64,000 nucleotides of DNA from Kibdelosporangium sp. MJ126-NF4 (GCF_000826545.1 NZ_CDME01000015.1:832695-896694), one strand, 5' to 3'. Counted from the first letter of the stretch, positions 28,510 to 42,365 are shown. Program-made: numbers and translations. The notes: a model not told the origin generated them from the letters alone.

Positions 28510-29700
28510 TCAGGCTTCGCGCAACGGCCGCCATGCCACCGCGCTGATGAGCACCATCGTCCCGGCCGCGATCCAGTACGGCGCCGTGATGCCCATGGAG
28601 CTCGCGAACAACCCGCCGAGCAGCGATCCGACCGCAGCGCCCGCGAAGTCCACCAGGGAGTACACACTGGTCACCCGGCCCAGCAGGCCGTCGGGAACGT
28701 CCCGTTGGCGAATGGTGACCACGATGACGCCCCACACCATCGTGTGTACGCCGAACAGCACCAGAATCCCCGCCGCGACCGGCCACAGCTGTGTGACCGC
28801 GAGCGTGAGGTGCGTCAGCGTCTCGACGACGAGACCGAGCCTGAGCAGGACCCTGGCACGGACGACCCGTTCCAGCCTCGGCGCCAGGAGCGTCCCGGCC
28901 AGTCCACCGACGGCGAAGGTGGTGAGCAGGAGACCGTAGCCGATCTCGTCCAACCCGAGTCGTTGCCGCACGTACAGCACGAACACAGCGAACGCGGCGC
29001 AGAACGCCACGTTGGCCACGGACATGGTCAGCGCCAGCGTTCTGAGCAGCCGATGGTTCGCCAGCCAACGGACGCCTTCGGCGACATCGGCTCTCAGGCT
29101 GGTGTTCCTGGGCTCCGGCCGTTGGGGAACCGCACGGAGCGTCGCGAGCAACCCCGCTGCGAGCAGGAAGGTGGCCGCGTCGAAGGCGAACGGCAGCGCC
29201 GCCGACCCCGCGAACAGCCACGCCCCCAACGGTTTCGCGAGGAACTGGTTGTTGACCGTGAACGTCGCCATCAGTTTCGCGTTCGCCGACGGCAGTTTCT
29301 CCTTGGGCACAACAGCGGGCAGCATCGCGGCGGATGCCGTGTCAGCAAGACTCTCCCCCGTTCCGAGCAGGAAGAACACGCCATAGACAACAGGAATACC
29401 GACCGCGTCGCCGAGAATGGCCGCGGTCAGACCACCGAGCGCGACGCCGCGCAGGACGTTGACCACCACGATCAGCCGCCGCCGGTCGACCCGGTCGACG
29501 ACGGCGCCGCTCAGCAGAGCGAACAGCAACCACGGAAGTTGTTGAACGAAAACAGCACCCGCGACCCATACGGGATTGTCCGTCAGGTGGGCGACCAGCA
29601 ATGGCCCGGCGGCCATGGTCACCCCGTCACCGATATTGGAAACAGCGGCAGCGGCCCACAGTTTGGGAAAGTCAAGCCGCGCCGAAATCCGGGCAGGCAC
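28510..29700 (-). CDS. MFS transporter (MFS_3/EntS-like exporter)
   Basis: A 396-residue major facilitator protein with about 12 helices. The first loop motif VVDRVDRRRLIVVVNVLRG and the N-terminal LWAAAAVSNIGDGVTMAAGP place it with MFS_3 exporters (enterobactin/macrolide type). GTG start with GAGGAG seven bases upstream. First gene of MFS-LysR-dehydrogenase. The family suggests export rather than acid uptake, so its link with the dehydrogenase is uncertain. Confidence 0.88.
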   Translation of the reverse strand: MPARISARLDFPKLWAAAAVSNIGDGVTMAAGPLLVAHLTDNPVWVAGAVFVQQLPWLLFALLSGAVVDRVDRRRLIVVVNVLRGVALGGLTAAILGDAVGIPVVYGVFFLLGTGESLADTASAAMLPAVVPKEKLPSANAKLMATFTVNNQFLAKPLGAWLFAGSAALPFAFDAATFLLAAGLLATLRAVPQRPEPRNTSLRADVAEGVRWLANHRLLRTLALTMSVANVAFCAAFAVFVLYVRQRLGLDEIGYGLLLTTFAVGGLAGTLLAPRLERVVRARVLLRLGLVVETLTHLTLAVTQLWPVAAGILVLFGVHTMVWGVIVVTIRQRDVPDGLLGRVTSVYSLVDFAGAAVGSLLGGLFASSMGITAPYWIAAGTMVLISAVAWRPLREA

Positions 29701-29983
29701 AGGAAACTCCTCGAATTGGCGGAACGGTCATGGACGAATGACCGCTCCGACACGAGAAAGCCCGGAGGAACGCGGTATCAGGTCAGCGGCCTCGTGTCGA
29801 AGCGGCGATCGTCCCCAAGGTTTCGCGCACTTCGACTCCTTTCACCGATAGACCGCTGGCTGTCGCAGTATGCCCGATCAGCACTGGCCGCCGCCAAGGA
29901 TTTGGTCCACAGCCTTGTCCATCTGAATCACAACGGCTTCTGACGGCGTCCGGGTCAGACACAGTCACGCACGGTGGCCGAAC

Positions 29984-30328
29984 GTGACCACCAGGCGGGT
30001 AACCTGTGGGTACACCTCTACCAGCGACAATGTCGATGCCAGACACAACCGGAGTCGAGACCTGGCCAGAACCAGCCTCGCACTTCCCTTCAACGGTAGG
30101 CGGCTGCGTCATTGGCGCGAACTGGCTGGGCTCACCCAACAACAGCTCGCCGATGCCTGTGGCCTGTCCCGCTACCAGATCTCCCGTTGGGAGACCGGTG
30201 AGTCGAAACCAGGACCTGGCTCGCTGAAGTCACTCGTTGCCGGACTGGCCGACGTACTGGCCGACGCCCAACAGCCGACAAGGTTCGGACTCGTCGAACT
30301 GCTCGACAGCCAGTCGACCTCCCGGTAG
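29984..30328 (+). CDS. XRE-family helix-turn-helix protein
   Basis: A 114-residue protein with one Cro/C1-type HTH at about 38-95: LRHWRELAGLTQQQLADACG and LSRYQISRWETGESKPG. The GTG start gives a 35-residue polar N-terminus that may be untranslated; no convincing ribosome site decides it. No partner toxin or second domain is seen. Convergent with the PAP2 gene, 41 bases apart. Confidence 0.75.
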   Translation: MTTRRVTCGYTSTSDNVDARHNRSRDLARTSLALPFNGRRLRHWRELAGLTQQQLADACGLSRYQISRWETGESKPGPGSLKSLVAGLADVLADAQQPTRFGLVELLDSQSTSR

Positions 30329-30369
30329 ACCGACGGAGTCAGTGCGGATCAGCGCATTCCACAGCCCAT

Positions 30370-31098
30370 TCACGGGCTGGACGGCCAACGGCGGCGAGCC
30401 AACAATCCGGTCAACCAGACGACGAGCGCGACGAGTGCCATTCCCGCCAGGATGTCCAGCACGTAGTGGTGTCCGGTGACCAGGACGATGAATGCGGTGA
30501 GGAGAGGGAACAGCCACACCAGCCACGCGGCTCGCGGACTGCGTGGGCGCAGCACCGACCACGCGGCGTACGCGGACCACGTCGTCCAGGCGACGTGCAT
30601 GCTTGGCATGGCCGCCAGCAGGTTCGACGTCCAGTGGGGCGTGCGGGAACCTGCGCCGCCGAGGATGTCGTACGTTGCCATGTAGTCGACAATGCCGTCC
30701 TGGGCAAACCGCGGCGGCGCCTCCGGAAAGAGCCACACGATCACCAGGTCGAGCACCATCGTCACGATGAGCACGGTTCGCAGGAAGCGATAGCGCTCAG
30801 GTAGGGAGACGTACAGCCAGATCAGGACGACCGGTACGGCAAGAACGCTGAGCCGGTAGAAGTAGCCGGTGAGGTGAATCGCGACAGAATTCCCGAACAT
30901 CGCGTGGTTGAGCGGATACTCGATCGCGATGTGCAAGGCCCGCTCAAGACGTTGGACGAGCTCGGCGTTGTTCGTCGCCGCCGGATCACCGCGGTCGATC
31001 AAGGCCCGGATCAGGCCGAAGACGAGGTATCCACCGACAAGCAGCGGTACTTCGGTATACCACGCGGGCCGCTTGTGGCGGACGTTCACCAGGGACAT
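30370..31098 (-). CDS. PAP2-family membrane phosphatase/transferase (AUR1-like)
   Basis: A 242-residue membrane protein with about six helices. Phosphatase motifs are PSMHVAW (C2) and TGHHYVLDILAG (C3), the pattern of the inositol phosphorylceramide synthase-like PAP2_3 group. It may dephosphorylate or transfer a lipid phosphate at the outer membrane face. Single gene, substrate unknown. Confidence 0.88.
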   Translation of the reverse strand: MSLVNVRHKRPAWYTEVPLLVGGYLVFGLIRALIDRGDPAATNNAELVQRLERALHIAIEYPLNHAMFGNSVAIHLTGYFYRLSVLAVPVVLIWLYVSLPERYRFLRTVLIVTMVLDLVIVWLFPEAPPRFAQDGIVDYMATYDILGGAGSRTPHWTSNLLAAMPSMHVAWTTWSAYAAWSVLRPRSPRAAWLVWLFPLLTAFIVLVTGHHYVLDILAGMALVALVVWLTGLLARRRWPSSP

Positions 31099-31152
31099 GC
31101 GCCGTGAGAGTAGGCCAGCCTCGGCCCGCGACCCCGGCTCGATGCCGACATG

Positions 31153-31184
31153 TGATCATCGCCGGGCGAGACCGGCGATGATCA
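31153..31184 (-). terminator. intrinsic terminator after 31198 gene
   Basis: A perfect 13-bp inverted repeat, TGATCATCGCCGG / CCGGCGATGATCA, with a 6-nt loop. It lies 14 bases beyond the stop of the minus-strand gene at 31198. Confidence 0.8.
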
Positions 31185-31197
31185 GCCGCCCCGGCGC

Positions 31198-31596
31198 TCA
31201 GTAGTGGTCGCCGCCGAAGAACTCCGACTCGAGGTTGTCCGCCGCGCCCGCGATCAGTGCCAGCGGGTCCGTGAACTCGTTGATGTCCAGGTTCTCCAGT
31301 GGCAGCGAGTGCCTGATCACGATGTGCTCGCCCATGATCGCCGCGCCGCCGGACACCGTCGTGTCGCCGATCGTGGTGAGCAGCGCGTGCAGGTCACAGT
31401 CGCGGGCCAGGCCGAGTGGCGTGGCTATCTGCACCCATTCGTACTTCCTGTCCAGCTCTTCCCGCACCACGATCATCACCTGGGTGCGGTCGCTGTCCTC
31501 GTCGAATGCGTACATGATGCGCATTTCGCCCGGTTTGTCGGAAATAACTTCGTATTCGGTCCGCACGTACGCGGCCAGCTCATCCCACGTTGCCAC
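31198..31596 (-). CDS. conserved hypothetical, YbjN/secretion-chaperone-like
   Basis: A 132-residue acidic soluble protein. The order ATWDELAAYVRTEYEVISD, MRIMYAFDED, QVMIVVREEL and a late VIRHSLPLENLDINEF recalls the alpha-beta YbjN/type III chaperone-like fold (beta strands flanked by helices, conserved LENLD). No catalytic residues are evident. Followed by a terminator and preceded at 12 bases by the FN3 lipoprotein gene, so it may be co-transcribed with it. Confidence 0.75.
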   Translation of the reverse strand: MATWDELAAYVRTEYEVISDKPGEMRIMYAFDEDSDRTQVMIVVREELDRKYEWVQIATPLGLARDCDLHALLTTIGDTTVSGGAAIMGEHIVIRHSLPLENLDINEFTDPLALIAGAADNLESEFFGGDHY

Positions 31597-31608
31597 ACAA
31601 GAACAGTA

Positions 31609-32163
31609 CTAAGCGGAACCCGTTGTCTGACGGGCGATGTTGGTTGACGCGCCGAACACGTATGGCCGTATCCGATATGTCGCTTCCCTTTCCTCCGGGC
31701 GTGTTCGCAGTTCGTAGGTGTTCACGTTCGGGTCCACCATCGCGGCCATGGTGAAGTCCCGCGCCCCTTCCGCCTTCACCTCGACGATGAAGCCTTCCTC
31801 GTCGATGCTGCGGTCGGTCCACGTCAACCGGACGCCGTCGGCGTCGACTCCCGTCACAGTCGGATCCGTTGGTGTGCCGTAGTACGGCCGGACGCGATAG
31901 AAGAATTTCGTCTGTGGAATCAGATCCGTGTGCTGGTACGCGGTCTGGGTCGATGGCAGGAAGTCCAGGATCGTGTACTGCCCTCGCTCCTCGTTGGCGT
32001 ACTCGATCACCTGGCCCGCTGCCGTCCCGTCCGTGACGTGCCAGACCAGGTCGACGTTGACCGGTGTCGTCAGTGTCGCCGTCAGGTTCCGGGCGTCGCC
32101 CGTGGGACCGGCCGAGCACCCGGCCAGCGCCACGAGCGACACCACGATCAGCTTCACGGTCAC
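31609..32163 (-). CDS. lipoprotein with fibronectin type III-like domains
   Basis: A 184-residue lipoprotein. The signal ends in a lipobox LVALAGC (Cys at about 17). Two FN3-like repeats follow: VDLVWHVTDGTAAGQVIEYA and VRLTWTDRSIDEEGFIVEV carry the typical core Trp, and TKFFYRVRPY / TYRIRPYVFG the Y-x-R-x-R strand. The GTG at 32163 overlaps the stop of the upstream secreted gene (GTGA). Likely a surface carbohydrate- or protein-contact module. Confidence 0.85.
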   Translation of the reverse strand: MTVKLIVVSLVALAGCSAGPTGDARNLTATLTTPVNVDLVWHVTDGTAAGQVIEYANEERGQYTILDFLPSTQTAYQHTDLIPQTKFFYRVRPYYGTPTDPTVTGVDADGVRLTWTDRSIDEEGFIVEVKAEGARDFTMAAMVDPNVNTYELRTRPEEREATYRIRPYVFGASTNIARQTTGSA

Positions 32164-32762
32164 TTCTGCCAGAACTTGACGTTGCTCCACGTCACCGAGA
32201 TGGCTCCCTTGCCGCTGTCGGTGCGGTACGCGCCGAACTTGTCGTAGTGGCAACCGCTCAGCCCGCTGTAGGTCAGCTTCAACTGGCCGTTGACGTAGAT
32301 CTTGTGCGTCGATCCGGAGTGCACCGTGTTGATCGTGACCGACCTGCCGTTCGGGGCCGTTCCCGCCGGAGCGATGGTCGCGCCGCCGCCGCGCACGGAG
32401 TACAGCCTCCGGCTGCTGTCGACGGCGAGCATGAAGTCCGCGTCCGACGGCCCGAACGTCTGCTTCAGGCTGATCCGGTCGCCGGACATGCTGTTGACCT
32501 TGAAGGTTCCTTGGAACTGGCGTGTTCCACCACAGTAGGTGTCGTACCGGCGCTCGGCGCGCTGGACGCCACTCGTGGACGTGCAACTGAGGCTGAAGGT
32601 GAGCCCGCTGACCGAGCCACAGCCCTGTTGCTGGACGGAGAAGCCAGGAGAGTACGACGACCAGCCCGACCCGTCGACCTGCGCGGTGGCCGATGGCGCC
32701 GACAGCACGAGGCTGCTCGCGCCGACGAGCACAGCGGCGAGAATGGGGATTTTCTTAGCCAC
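32160..32762 (-). CDS. secreted beta-sandwich protein, alginate-lyase-2-like
   Basis: A 200-residue exported protein. Sec signal peptide cleaved after SATA (about 28). The mature part is an all-beta jelly roll; HYDKFGAYRTDSGKGAISVTWSNVKF near the end (residues about 173-198) resembles the K-x-G-x-Y strand of PL7 polysaccharide lyases, but I cannot confirm the catalytic His/Gln/Tyr set. GTG start with GGAGGA five bases upstream. Divergent from LacI at 32860 and upstream of an FN3 lipoprotein; a polysaccharide-binding or cleaving role is inferred. Confidence 0.75.
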   Translation of the reverse strand: MAKKIPILAAVLVGASSLVLSAPSATAQVDGSGWSSYSPGFSVQQQGCGSVSGLTFSLSCTSTSGVQRAERRYDTYCGGTRQFQGTFKVNSMSGDRISLKQTFGPSDADFMLAVDSSRRLYSVRGGGATIAPAGTAPNGRSVTINTVHSGSTHKIYVNGQLKLTYSGLSGCHYDKFGAYRTDSGKGAISVTWSNVKFWQK

Positions 32763-32859
32763 AGAATCCTCCGGTGCAGGGTTCCCAGAGGCGGCGGGGT
32801 CCTCAGCGTAGGTGCATTGTTCGGCGCGAATCAAGAGGTCCCCTGCTAACGTCCTGGAA

Positions 32860-33849
32860 ATGACAGGTGGGCTGGTGCCGGGCAAACGGATCACGATCCG
32901 GGACGTCGCCAAGTCGGCCGGGGTGTCGTACCAGACGGTCTCGCGGGCGTTGAACGACAAGACCGAAATCGACACGGCGACCAAGCAACGCGTGCTGGAC
33001 ACCGCCAAACAGTTGGGGTACCGGCCGAGCCGGTTCGCCCGCGGACTCGTCCGGCAGGACAGCACATCGGTCGGCCTGGTCATCCCCAACCTGCTCAACC
33101 CGTACTTCACCGAGGTCGCGGCCGGAGCGCTGGAGGCGGCGCGGCGACGTGACTGGCACGTCGTCGTCTACGACACCGCCGACGACGAGGACCAGGAACT
33201 GTCCACACTCGCCATGCTCGGGTCCCAAGTGGACGCTGTGGTCGGCTACTTCGCCCAGCCCGACGAGGTGATCGACCACCACACCGGCGGGATGCCGGTC
33301 GTCCAGATCGGACGTCAGGGCGTCGGTTCCCGCTTCGGCGAGATCAGGGTGGACGGCGAGGACGGCGTGCGCGCGGCGATCGCGCACCTGGCAGGCAGCG
33401 GCAGGCGGCACATCGGCATGCTTGACCACGACCACCACCACGAGGCCAGCGTGCGCTACACGTGGTACCGCGAAGCCATGCGGGAACACGGCCTGCCGAC
33501 CTACGTCGGCCAGGCCACGCAGTCGATCGAGGGCGGCCAGCGCGCCATGGCCGCGATGCTGGACAAGCACCCCGATCTCGACGCGATCTTCACCTACAAC
33601 GACGTGATCGCGATCGGCGCGATGTTCCAGGCCCGACTGCTCGGCAGGCGGGTTCCCTCCGACTTCGCCGTGGTCGGGTTCGACGGGCTGGCGATCGGCA
33701 GCATGGTCGAACCACCGTTGTCCAGCGTCCGGATCGACACCCGCGAGGTCGGCGCGACCGCCATCGAGCAGGTCGGACAGCTCCTGGCCGGAACGAGGCC
33801 GGACATAGTCACCATCAGGGCGACGCTCCTGCTGCGCGGATCAGCCTGA
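32860..33849 (+). CDS. LacI-family transcriptional regulator, likely of lacZ
   Basis: A 329-residue LacI regulator. The HTH is at residues about 9-30 (ITIRDVAKSAGVSYQTVSRALN), followed by an effector domain (VGLVIPNLLNPYFTEVA, VVGFDGLAIGSMVEPPLSSV). ATG at 32860. It lies 146 bases before the GH2 gene on the same strand and 97 bases from the divergent secreted pair, so it can control both sides. Confidence 0.93.
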   Translation: MTGGLVPGKRITIRDVAKSAGVSYQTVSRALNDKTEIDTATKQRVLDTAKQLGYRPSRFARGLVRQDSTSVGLVIPNLLNPYFTEVAAGALEAARRRDWHVVVYDTADDEDQELSTLAMLGSQVDAVVGYFAQPDEVIDHHTGGMPVVQIGRQGVGSRFGEIRVDGEDGVRAAIAHLAGSGRRHIGMLDHDHHHEASVRYTWYREAMREHGLPTYVGQATQSIEGGQRAMAAMLDKHPDLDAIFTYNDVIAIGAMFQARLLGRRVPSDFAVVGFDGLAIGSMVEPPLSSVRIDTREVGATAIEQVGQLLAGTRPDIVTIRATLLLRGSA

Positions 33850-33890
33850 TCCTTGACAGTGCGGACCGGGAGGTTCCACACTCGGCGGAC

Positions 33891-33914
33891 GTGACCGGTC
33901 ACGTGACCGATCAC
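33891..33914 (+). promoter_or_regulatory. tandem palindromes upstream of lacZ
   Basis: Two abutting 12-mers, GTGACCGGTCAC (33891-33902, perfect palindrome) and GTGACCGATCAC (33903-33914, one mismatch). They end 81 bases before the lacZ start. Position and symmetry suggest an operator, probably for the adjacent LacI protein. Confidence 0.55.
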
Positions 33915-33986
33915 GGATTGCGGTTTCGCTGTGCCGGAAAGTGCATGTCACGGTGCCGGAACGGGAGACACGCGGTGCCCGGCTGA

Positions 33987-38292
<4,306 letters not shown>

Positions 38293-38296
38293 CAGA

Positions 38297-38333
38297 CCAA
38301 TTGTGCCAGATTGGCTCTGCCATAGGGCCAATT
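38297..38333. promoter_or_regulatory. CCAAT/ATTGG repeats between mocR-type and PLP-enzyme genes
   Basis: CCAAT at 38297-38301 and ATTGG at 38310-38314 form an inverted repeat, and a further CCAATT stands at 38328-38333. They fall in the 61-base divergent region, where MocR regulators usually bind repeated half-sites. Confidence 0.5.
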
Positions 38334-38353
38334 CGCCGGACAGACTCGGGACC

Positions 38354-39502
38354 ATGCACCGAGAAACCCGAGCAGCGAAAATCACCGCCCCGAACCCGGG
38401 TCGTCCCGTGTCCGTCCCGCTCTACCAGACAGCCAACTTCCGGTTCGACGGCCCGGACGAGGTCGCCGCGGCGATGGGGTCGCCGGAGTCCTTCAGCTAC
38501 AGCGGGTACGCGAATCCGACGGTCCGCGCGCTCGAGGAGGCCATGGCCGATCTGGAAGGCGGGACGAACGCGCTGGTCACGTCGTCGGGCAGCAGCGCGG
38601 TCAGTGCAGTCCTGCAGTCGACGCTGCGTCACGGCGACCACATCATCGCCCAGAAGGAGTTGTACGGCGGCACGGTCGTGATGTTCAACCACCTCGTCGA
38701 GAGCTGGGGCGTCGAGGTGACCTACATCGACGGGGTCGACCCGGTGGAGGTGCGCGACGCCCTGCGGCCGACGACCAAGCTGCTCTACCTGGAGACGATC
38801 GCCAACCCGACCGGGCACGTCCCCGATCTGCCCGGTCTCGCCGCCGAGGCCAGGCGGCACGGTGTGGTGACGGCGGTCGACAGCACGTTCGCCACGCCAC
38901 TGTTGTGCCGTCCGATCGAGCACGGCGCCGACGTCGTGATCCACTCGGCGTCGAAGTACCTCGGCGGGCACCACGATGTGGTCGCCGGTGTCGCCGTGTT
39001 CGCCACCGAGGCGCGCTACCTCGATGCCTGGAAGCGCGCGATCAACCTCGGTGTCGTCGTCGAACCGTTCACCGCGTGGCTGCTCATCCGCAGCCTGAAG
39101 ACGTTGGCGCTCCGGGTCGAACGACAGTGCTCGAACGCCACCACGCTCGCCGAACGGTTGGTGGAGCACCCGGCGGTGCTGGCGGTGCACCACCCCGGGC
39201 TGCCCACGCATCCCAGCCACGCCAGGGCGACCAAGCTGCTGAGCGGCTACGGCGCCACGTTCGCGGTGGAGGTCGCCGACGGGCCGAAGTTCATGGCCGG
39301 TCTGAGGCTATTCATGAATGCGCCCTCGCTCGGCGGCACGGACAGTACGGTGATGCACCCGGCGACCACGTCCCACCGGAATCTGAACGCCGATGAGCTA
39401 CGGGCCGCCGGGGTCACTCAGAACATGGTCCGGATCGCCGTGGGTGTCGAACACCACGACGACCTGTGGGACGACATCCGGCAGGCCCTGGACTCCCTTT
39501 AG
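38354..39502 (+). CDS. Cys/Met-metabolism PLP-dependent enzyme (gamma-synthase/lyase type)
   Basis: A 382-residue trans-sulfuration family enzyme. Visible are SVPLYQTANFRFDG, the FSYSGYANPTVRALEEAMADLEGG block, LETIANPTGHVPDL and PLP Lys in HSASKYLGGHHDVVAG. It could be cystathionine gamma-synthase/lyase or methionine gamma-lyase; the sequence alone does not decide. ATG at 38354. Regulated probably by the divergent MocR protein. Its stop overlaps the convergent aldehyde dehydrogenase stop by four bases. Confidence 0.9.
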   Translation: MHRETRAAKITAPNPGRPVSVPLYQTANFRFDGPDEVAAAMGSPESFSYSGYANPTVRALEEAMADLEGGTNALVTSSGSSAVSAVLQSTLRHGDHIIAQKELYGGTVVMFNHLVESWGVEVTYIDGVDPVEVRDALRPTTKLLYLETIANPTGHVPDLPGLAAEARRHGVVTAVDSTFATPLLCRPIEHGADVVIHSASKYLGGHHDVVAGVAVFATEARYLDAWKRAINLGVVVEPFTAWLLIRSLKTLALRVERQCSNATTLAERLVEHPAVLAVHHPGLPTHPSHARATKLLSGYGATFAVEVADGPKFMAGLRLFMNAPSLGGTDSTVMHPATTSHRNLNADELRAAGVTQNMVRIAVGVEHHDDLWDDIRQALDSL

Positions 39503-40947
39503 TCCAAGGCGGACATCACGTGTTTGATCCTGGTGTAGTCCTCAAGGCCGTACATGGACAGGTCCTTGCCGTAGCCGGAGTGCTTGAACCCGCCGTGCGG
39601 CATCTCGGCGACCATCGGGATGTGGGTGTTGATCCACACGCAGCCGAAGTCCATCCGCCGCGACATCCGCATCGCCGTGGCGTGGTCACGCGTCCACACC
39701 GAGGAGGCCAGGCCGTAGCGCACGCTGTTGGCCATCCGCACGGCCTCGGCCTCGCCCGCGAACCGCTGCACGGTGATGACCGGGCCGAAGACCTCGTCGG
39801 TGACGATCTCGTCGCCCTGGTGCAGGCCGGAGACCACGGTCGGCGCGTAGAAGTAGCCGCGCTCGCCGACCGTTGATCCTCCATTGTGGATTGTCGCGGT
39901 GTCCGGCAGCCGGTCGATGAAGCCGCTGACCCTGGCCAGCTGACCGGAGTTGTTCAACGCGCCGTAGTAGACGTCCTCATCGGGACTGCCCGTGGTGGTC
40001 TGGCTGGCTTCCTCGGCGAGCGCCGCGACGAAGTCGTCGTGCACCTCGGCGGCGACGATCACGCGGGTCGCCGCGGTGCAGTCCTGGCCCCCGTTGAAGT
40101 ACCCGGCGGCGGCGATCGCCTTGGCCGCCGCCGCGATGTCCGCGTCGGCGAACACCACGACCGGTGCCTTGCCGCCCAGCTCCAGGTGCACGCGCTTGAC
40201 GTCGGCCGCGGCCGCGCCTGCGACCTCGATCCCGGCACGCTCCGAACCGGTGATGGACACCATCTGCGGAGTGGGGTGCGTGACCAGGGAGCGGCCGGTG
40301 TCGCGGTCGCCGCAGACGACGTTGAGCACGCCCGGCGGCAGGAACTCGGCGGCCAACTCGGCCAGCAGCACCGTGGTGGCCGGAGTGGTGTCCGACGGCT
40401 TGAGCACCAGGGTGTTCCCGGCGGCGAGGGCTGGGGCGACCTTCCAGATCGCCATCATCAGCGGGTAGTTCCACGGCGTGACCTGCGCACAGACGCCGAC
40501 CGGCTCACGACGGACATACGAGGTGAAGCCGTTGAGGTACTCCCCCGCCGACTTGCCCTCCAGCACACGGGCGGCGCCCGCGAAGAACCGGATCTGGTCG
40601 ACGGCGACGGGCAGTTCCTCGACCCGCGTCACCGCGACCGGCTTGCCGGTGTTCTCGCCCTCCCGCTGGACGAACTCCTCGGCACGGGATTCCAGCGCGT
40701 CGGCGATCCGCAGCAGCGCCAGCTGGCGCTCGGCCGGAGTGGTGTCCCGCCAGGTCTCGAACGCCGACTCGGCCGCGGCGAACGCGGCGTCCACATCGGA
40801 CTTTCCTGACAGCGGCGACGTGGCGTAGACCTCCCCGGTCGCCGGGTTGACGACGTCGAGCGTGCGCCCGTCGGCCGCGTCGGCGTGCTCGCCGTTGACG
40901 AAGTTGCGGAACACTTGCTTGTCGGACAACAGAATCTCCGGTGTCAT
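39499..40947 (-). CDS. NAD-dependent aldehyde dehydrogenase, gamma-aminobutyraldehyde type
   Basis: A 482-residue ALDH. N-terminal FVNGEHADAADGRTLDVVNP, cofactor motif ITGSERAG, catalytic Glu in HLELGGKAPV and nucleophile Cys in FNGGQDCTAATR (GQDC is typical of aminobutyraldehyde/PatD enzymes). C-terminal HGGFKHSGYGKDLSMYGLEDYT. Overlaps the APC permease stop (ATGA), so the two are co-transcribed. Likely oxidises 4-aminobutanal to GABA, or a similar aminoaldehyde. Confidence 0.93.
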   Translation of the reverse strand: MTPEILLSDKQVFRNFVNGEHADAADGRTLDVVNPATGEVYATSPLSGKSDVDAAFAAAESAFETWRDTTPAERQLALLRIADALESRAEEFVQREGENTGKPVAVTRVEELPVAVDQIRFFAGAARVLEGKSAGEYLNGFTSYVRREPVGVCAQVTPWNYPLMMAIWKVAPALAAGNTLVLKPSDTTPATTVLLAELAAEFLPPGVLNVVCGDRDTGRSLVTHPTPQMVSITGSERAGIEVAGAAAADVKRVHLELGGKAPVVVFADADIAAAAKAIAAAGYFNGGQDCTAATRVIVAAEVHDDFVAALAEEASQTTTGSPDEDVYYGALNNSGQLARVSGFIDRLPDTATIHNGGSTVGERGYFYAPTVVSGLHQGDEIVTDEVFGPVITVQRFAGEAEAVRMANSVRYGLASSVWTRDHATAMRMSRRMDFGCVWINTHIPMVAEMPHGGFKHSGYGKDLSMYGLEDYTRIKHVMSALD

Positions 40948-42323
40948 TCGGTCGGTACGGTGACGACCCAGCGGTCGGCTGGTCGGGGGCGGAGGTAGAG
41001 CGCCCAGTACACGGTAGCCGCGATCAGCACCCCGAGGGTGATCAACAGATCGAGCGGCGTCTGCTGGGCGACGATGTAGATCAGCACAAGGGCGATCAGC
41101 ACGGGCAGCACCGGCCAGCCCACCATCCGCCACGCCGGGGTGGTGCGGTGTGCCTTGCGGCGACCGGCCAGCGACGCGACGGCGACGCCGAGATAGAGCA
41201 CGGCGACGACCACGCTGGTCACGCCGTTGAGCGTGTCGACGGAGACGAAACACAGCGCAGCGCCGCCGACTCCGACGATCAAAGTGGACACCCACGGTGC
41301 GGAGAACCGGCGGCTCACTGTGCTGAGCGCCCTGTTCACACCGTTGGGCCAGGCTCGGTCGCGCGCGGAGGCGTACAGCACGCGGGAGTTCTGGATCACC
41401 ATCACGATCACCGCGTTGACGATCGCCAGTGCGATGCTGAGGCTGACGAACACACCCAGCCCGCTGGTGCTCCAGCCGGTGACCATCGCGGCGATGTCAC
41501 CGCCGGTGAGGGTCGCGATGTCGGGCGCTCCCAGCGTGATCGCGACGACCGGGACGAGCACGACCAGCGAGCCGATGCCCAACGTCCATAAGACCGTGCG
41601 GACGACCGTGCGGCGCGGGTTGTGCATCTCCTCGGACAGGTAGACCGCTGTGGTGAAGCCCTGCAGGACGAACAGGGCCACCGCGAGTCCCGCGATGATC
41701 GTGATCGCGCCGAGCGGCTCGGCCGGGTCGGTGACCGTCGGGGTGACCAGGACCGACACCGGTCGCTGGGCGTTGCCGAAGCCGAGGAACGCCACCACGG
41801 CGATCGCGACCATCTCCAGCACCAGGAAGATCCCGGTGATCCAGGCGTTGGCCCGCAGGTTGAGCAGGCCCATCAGGGTGCCGAGCAGCATCACGACCGC
41901 TCCGGCGACGCGCGGATCGACGTCCAGCAGCGCGTGCAGGTAGTCGGCCGTTCCGAGCGCGATGATCGGCGGAATGATCAGCACGATGATCAGGGACAGC
42001 ACGAACATGATCCATCCGGCGAACCGTCCGGTGACGGTCCCGACCATCGCGTACTCGCCGCCCGCGCTGGGCACCAGCGTGCCCAACTCCGAGTAGCACA
42101 GCGCGACACCGACACACAGCACCGCGGCCAACGCGATGGTCAGTGCTGTTCCGGTGCCCGTCTCCCCCAGCAACGGCGGCACCACCACGAACAACGACGA
42201 CGCTGGCGTCAGGCAGCTCAACGTCAACAGCGTTCCCCCGAACACGCCGATCGACCTGGTCAGCGCCCTGGGACGACCGGCTTCGCCAGTCGGGGCGGTC
42301 ACGGGAGACGCTGTTTCGGTCAT
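40944..42323 (-). CDS. APC-family amino acid/amine permease
   Basis: A 459-residue permease with about 12 helices. GGTLLTLSCLTPASSLFVVVP and SAGGEYAMVGTVTG are characteristic of the APC superfamily. GGAGG stands seven bases before the ATG. First gene of permease-ALDH and divergent from the AsnC regulator. Substrate probably putrescine, GABA or another amine; inferred from neighbours. Confidence 0.9.
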   Translation of the reverse strand: MTETASPVTAPTGEAGRPRALTRSIGVFGGTLLTLSCLTPASSLFVVVPPLLGETGTGTALTIALAAVLCVGVALCYSELGTLVPSAGGEYAMVGTVTGRFAGWIMFVLSLIIVLIIPPIIALGTADYLHALLDVDPRVAGAVVMLLGTLMGLLNLRANAWITGIFLVLEMVAIAVVAFLGFGNAQRPVSVLVTPTVTDPAEPLGAITIIAGLAVALFVLQGFTTAVYLSEEMHNPRRTVVRTVLWTLGIGSLVVLVPVVAITLGAPDIATLTGGDIAAMVTGWSTSGLGVFVSLSIALAIVNAVIVMVIQNSRVLYASARDRAWPNGVNRALSTVSRRFSAPWVSTLIVGVGGAALCFVSVDTLNGVTSVVVAVLYLGVAVASLAGRRKAHRTTPAWRMVGWPVLPVLIALVLIYIVAQQTPLDLLITLGVLIAATVYWALYLRPRPADRWVVTVPTE

Positions 42324-42365
42324 CCACCAGCCTCCTCGCAGCACGACATCGTGGTGTCAGGCATA

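Noticed and set aside
26114..28939. A 941-codon open frame on the plus strand
   Set aside because: It is antisense to the GH16, dehydrogenase and LysR genes and has shadow-like composition (His/Arg/Gly rich) without motifs.
33891..33914. Tandem palindromes as a CRISPR-like or tandem repeat array
   Set aside because: Only two 12-base units exist; an operator is the simpler reading.
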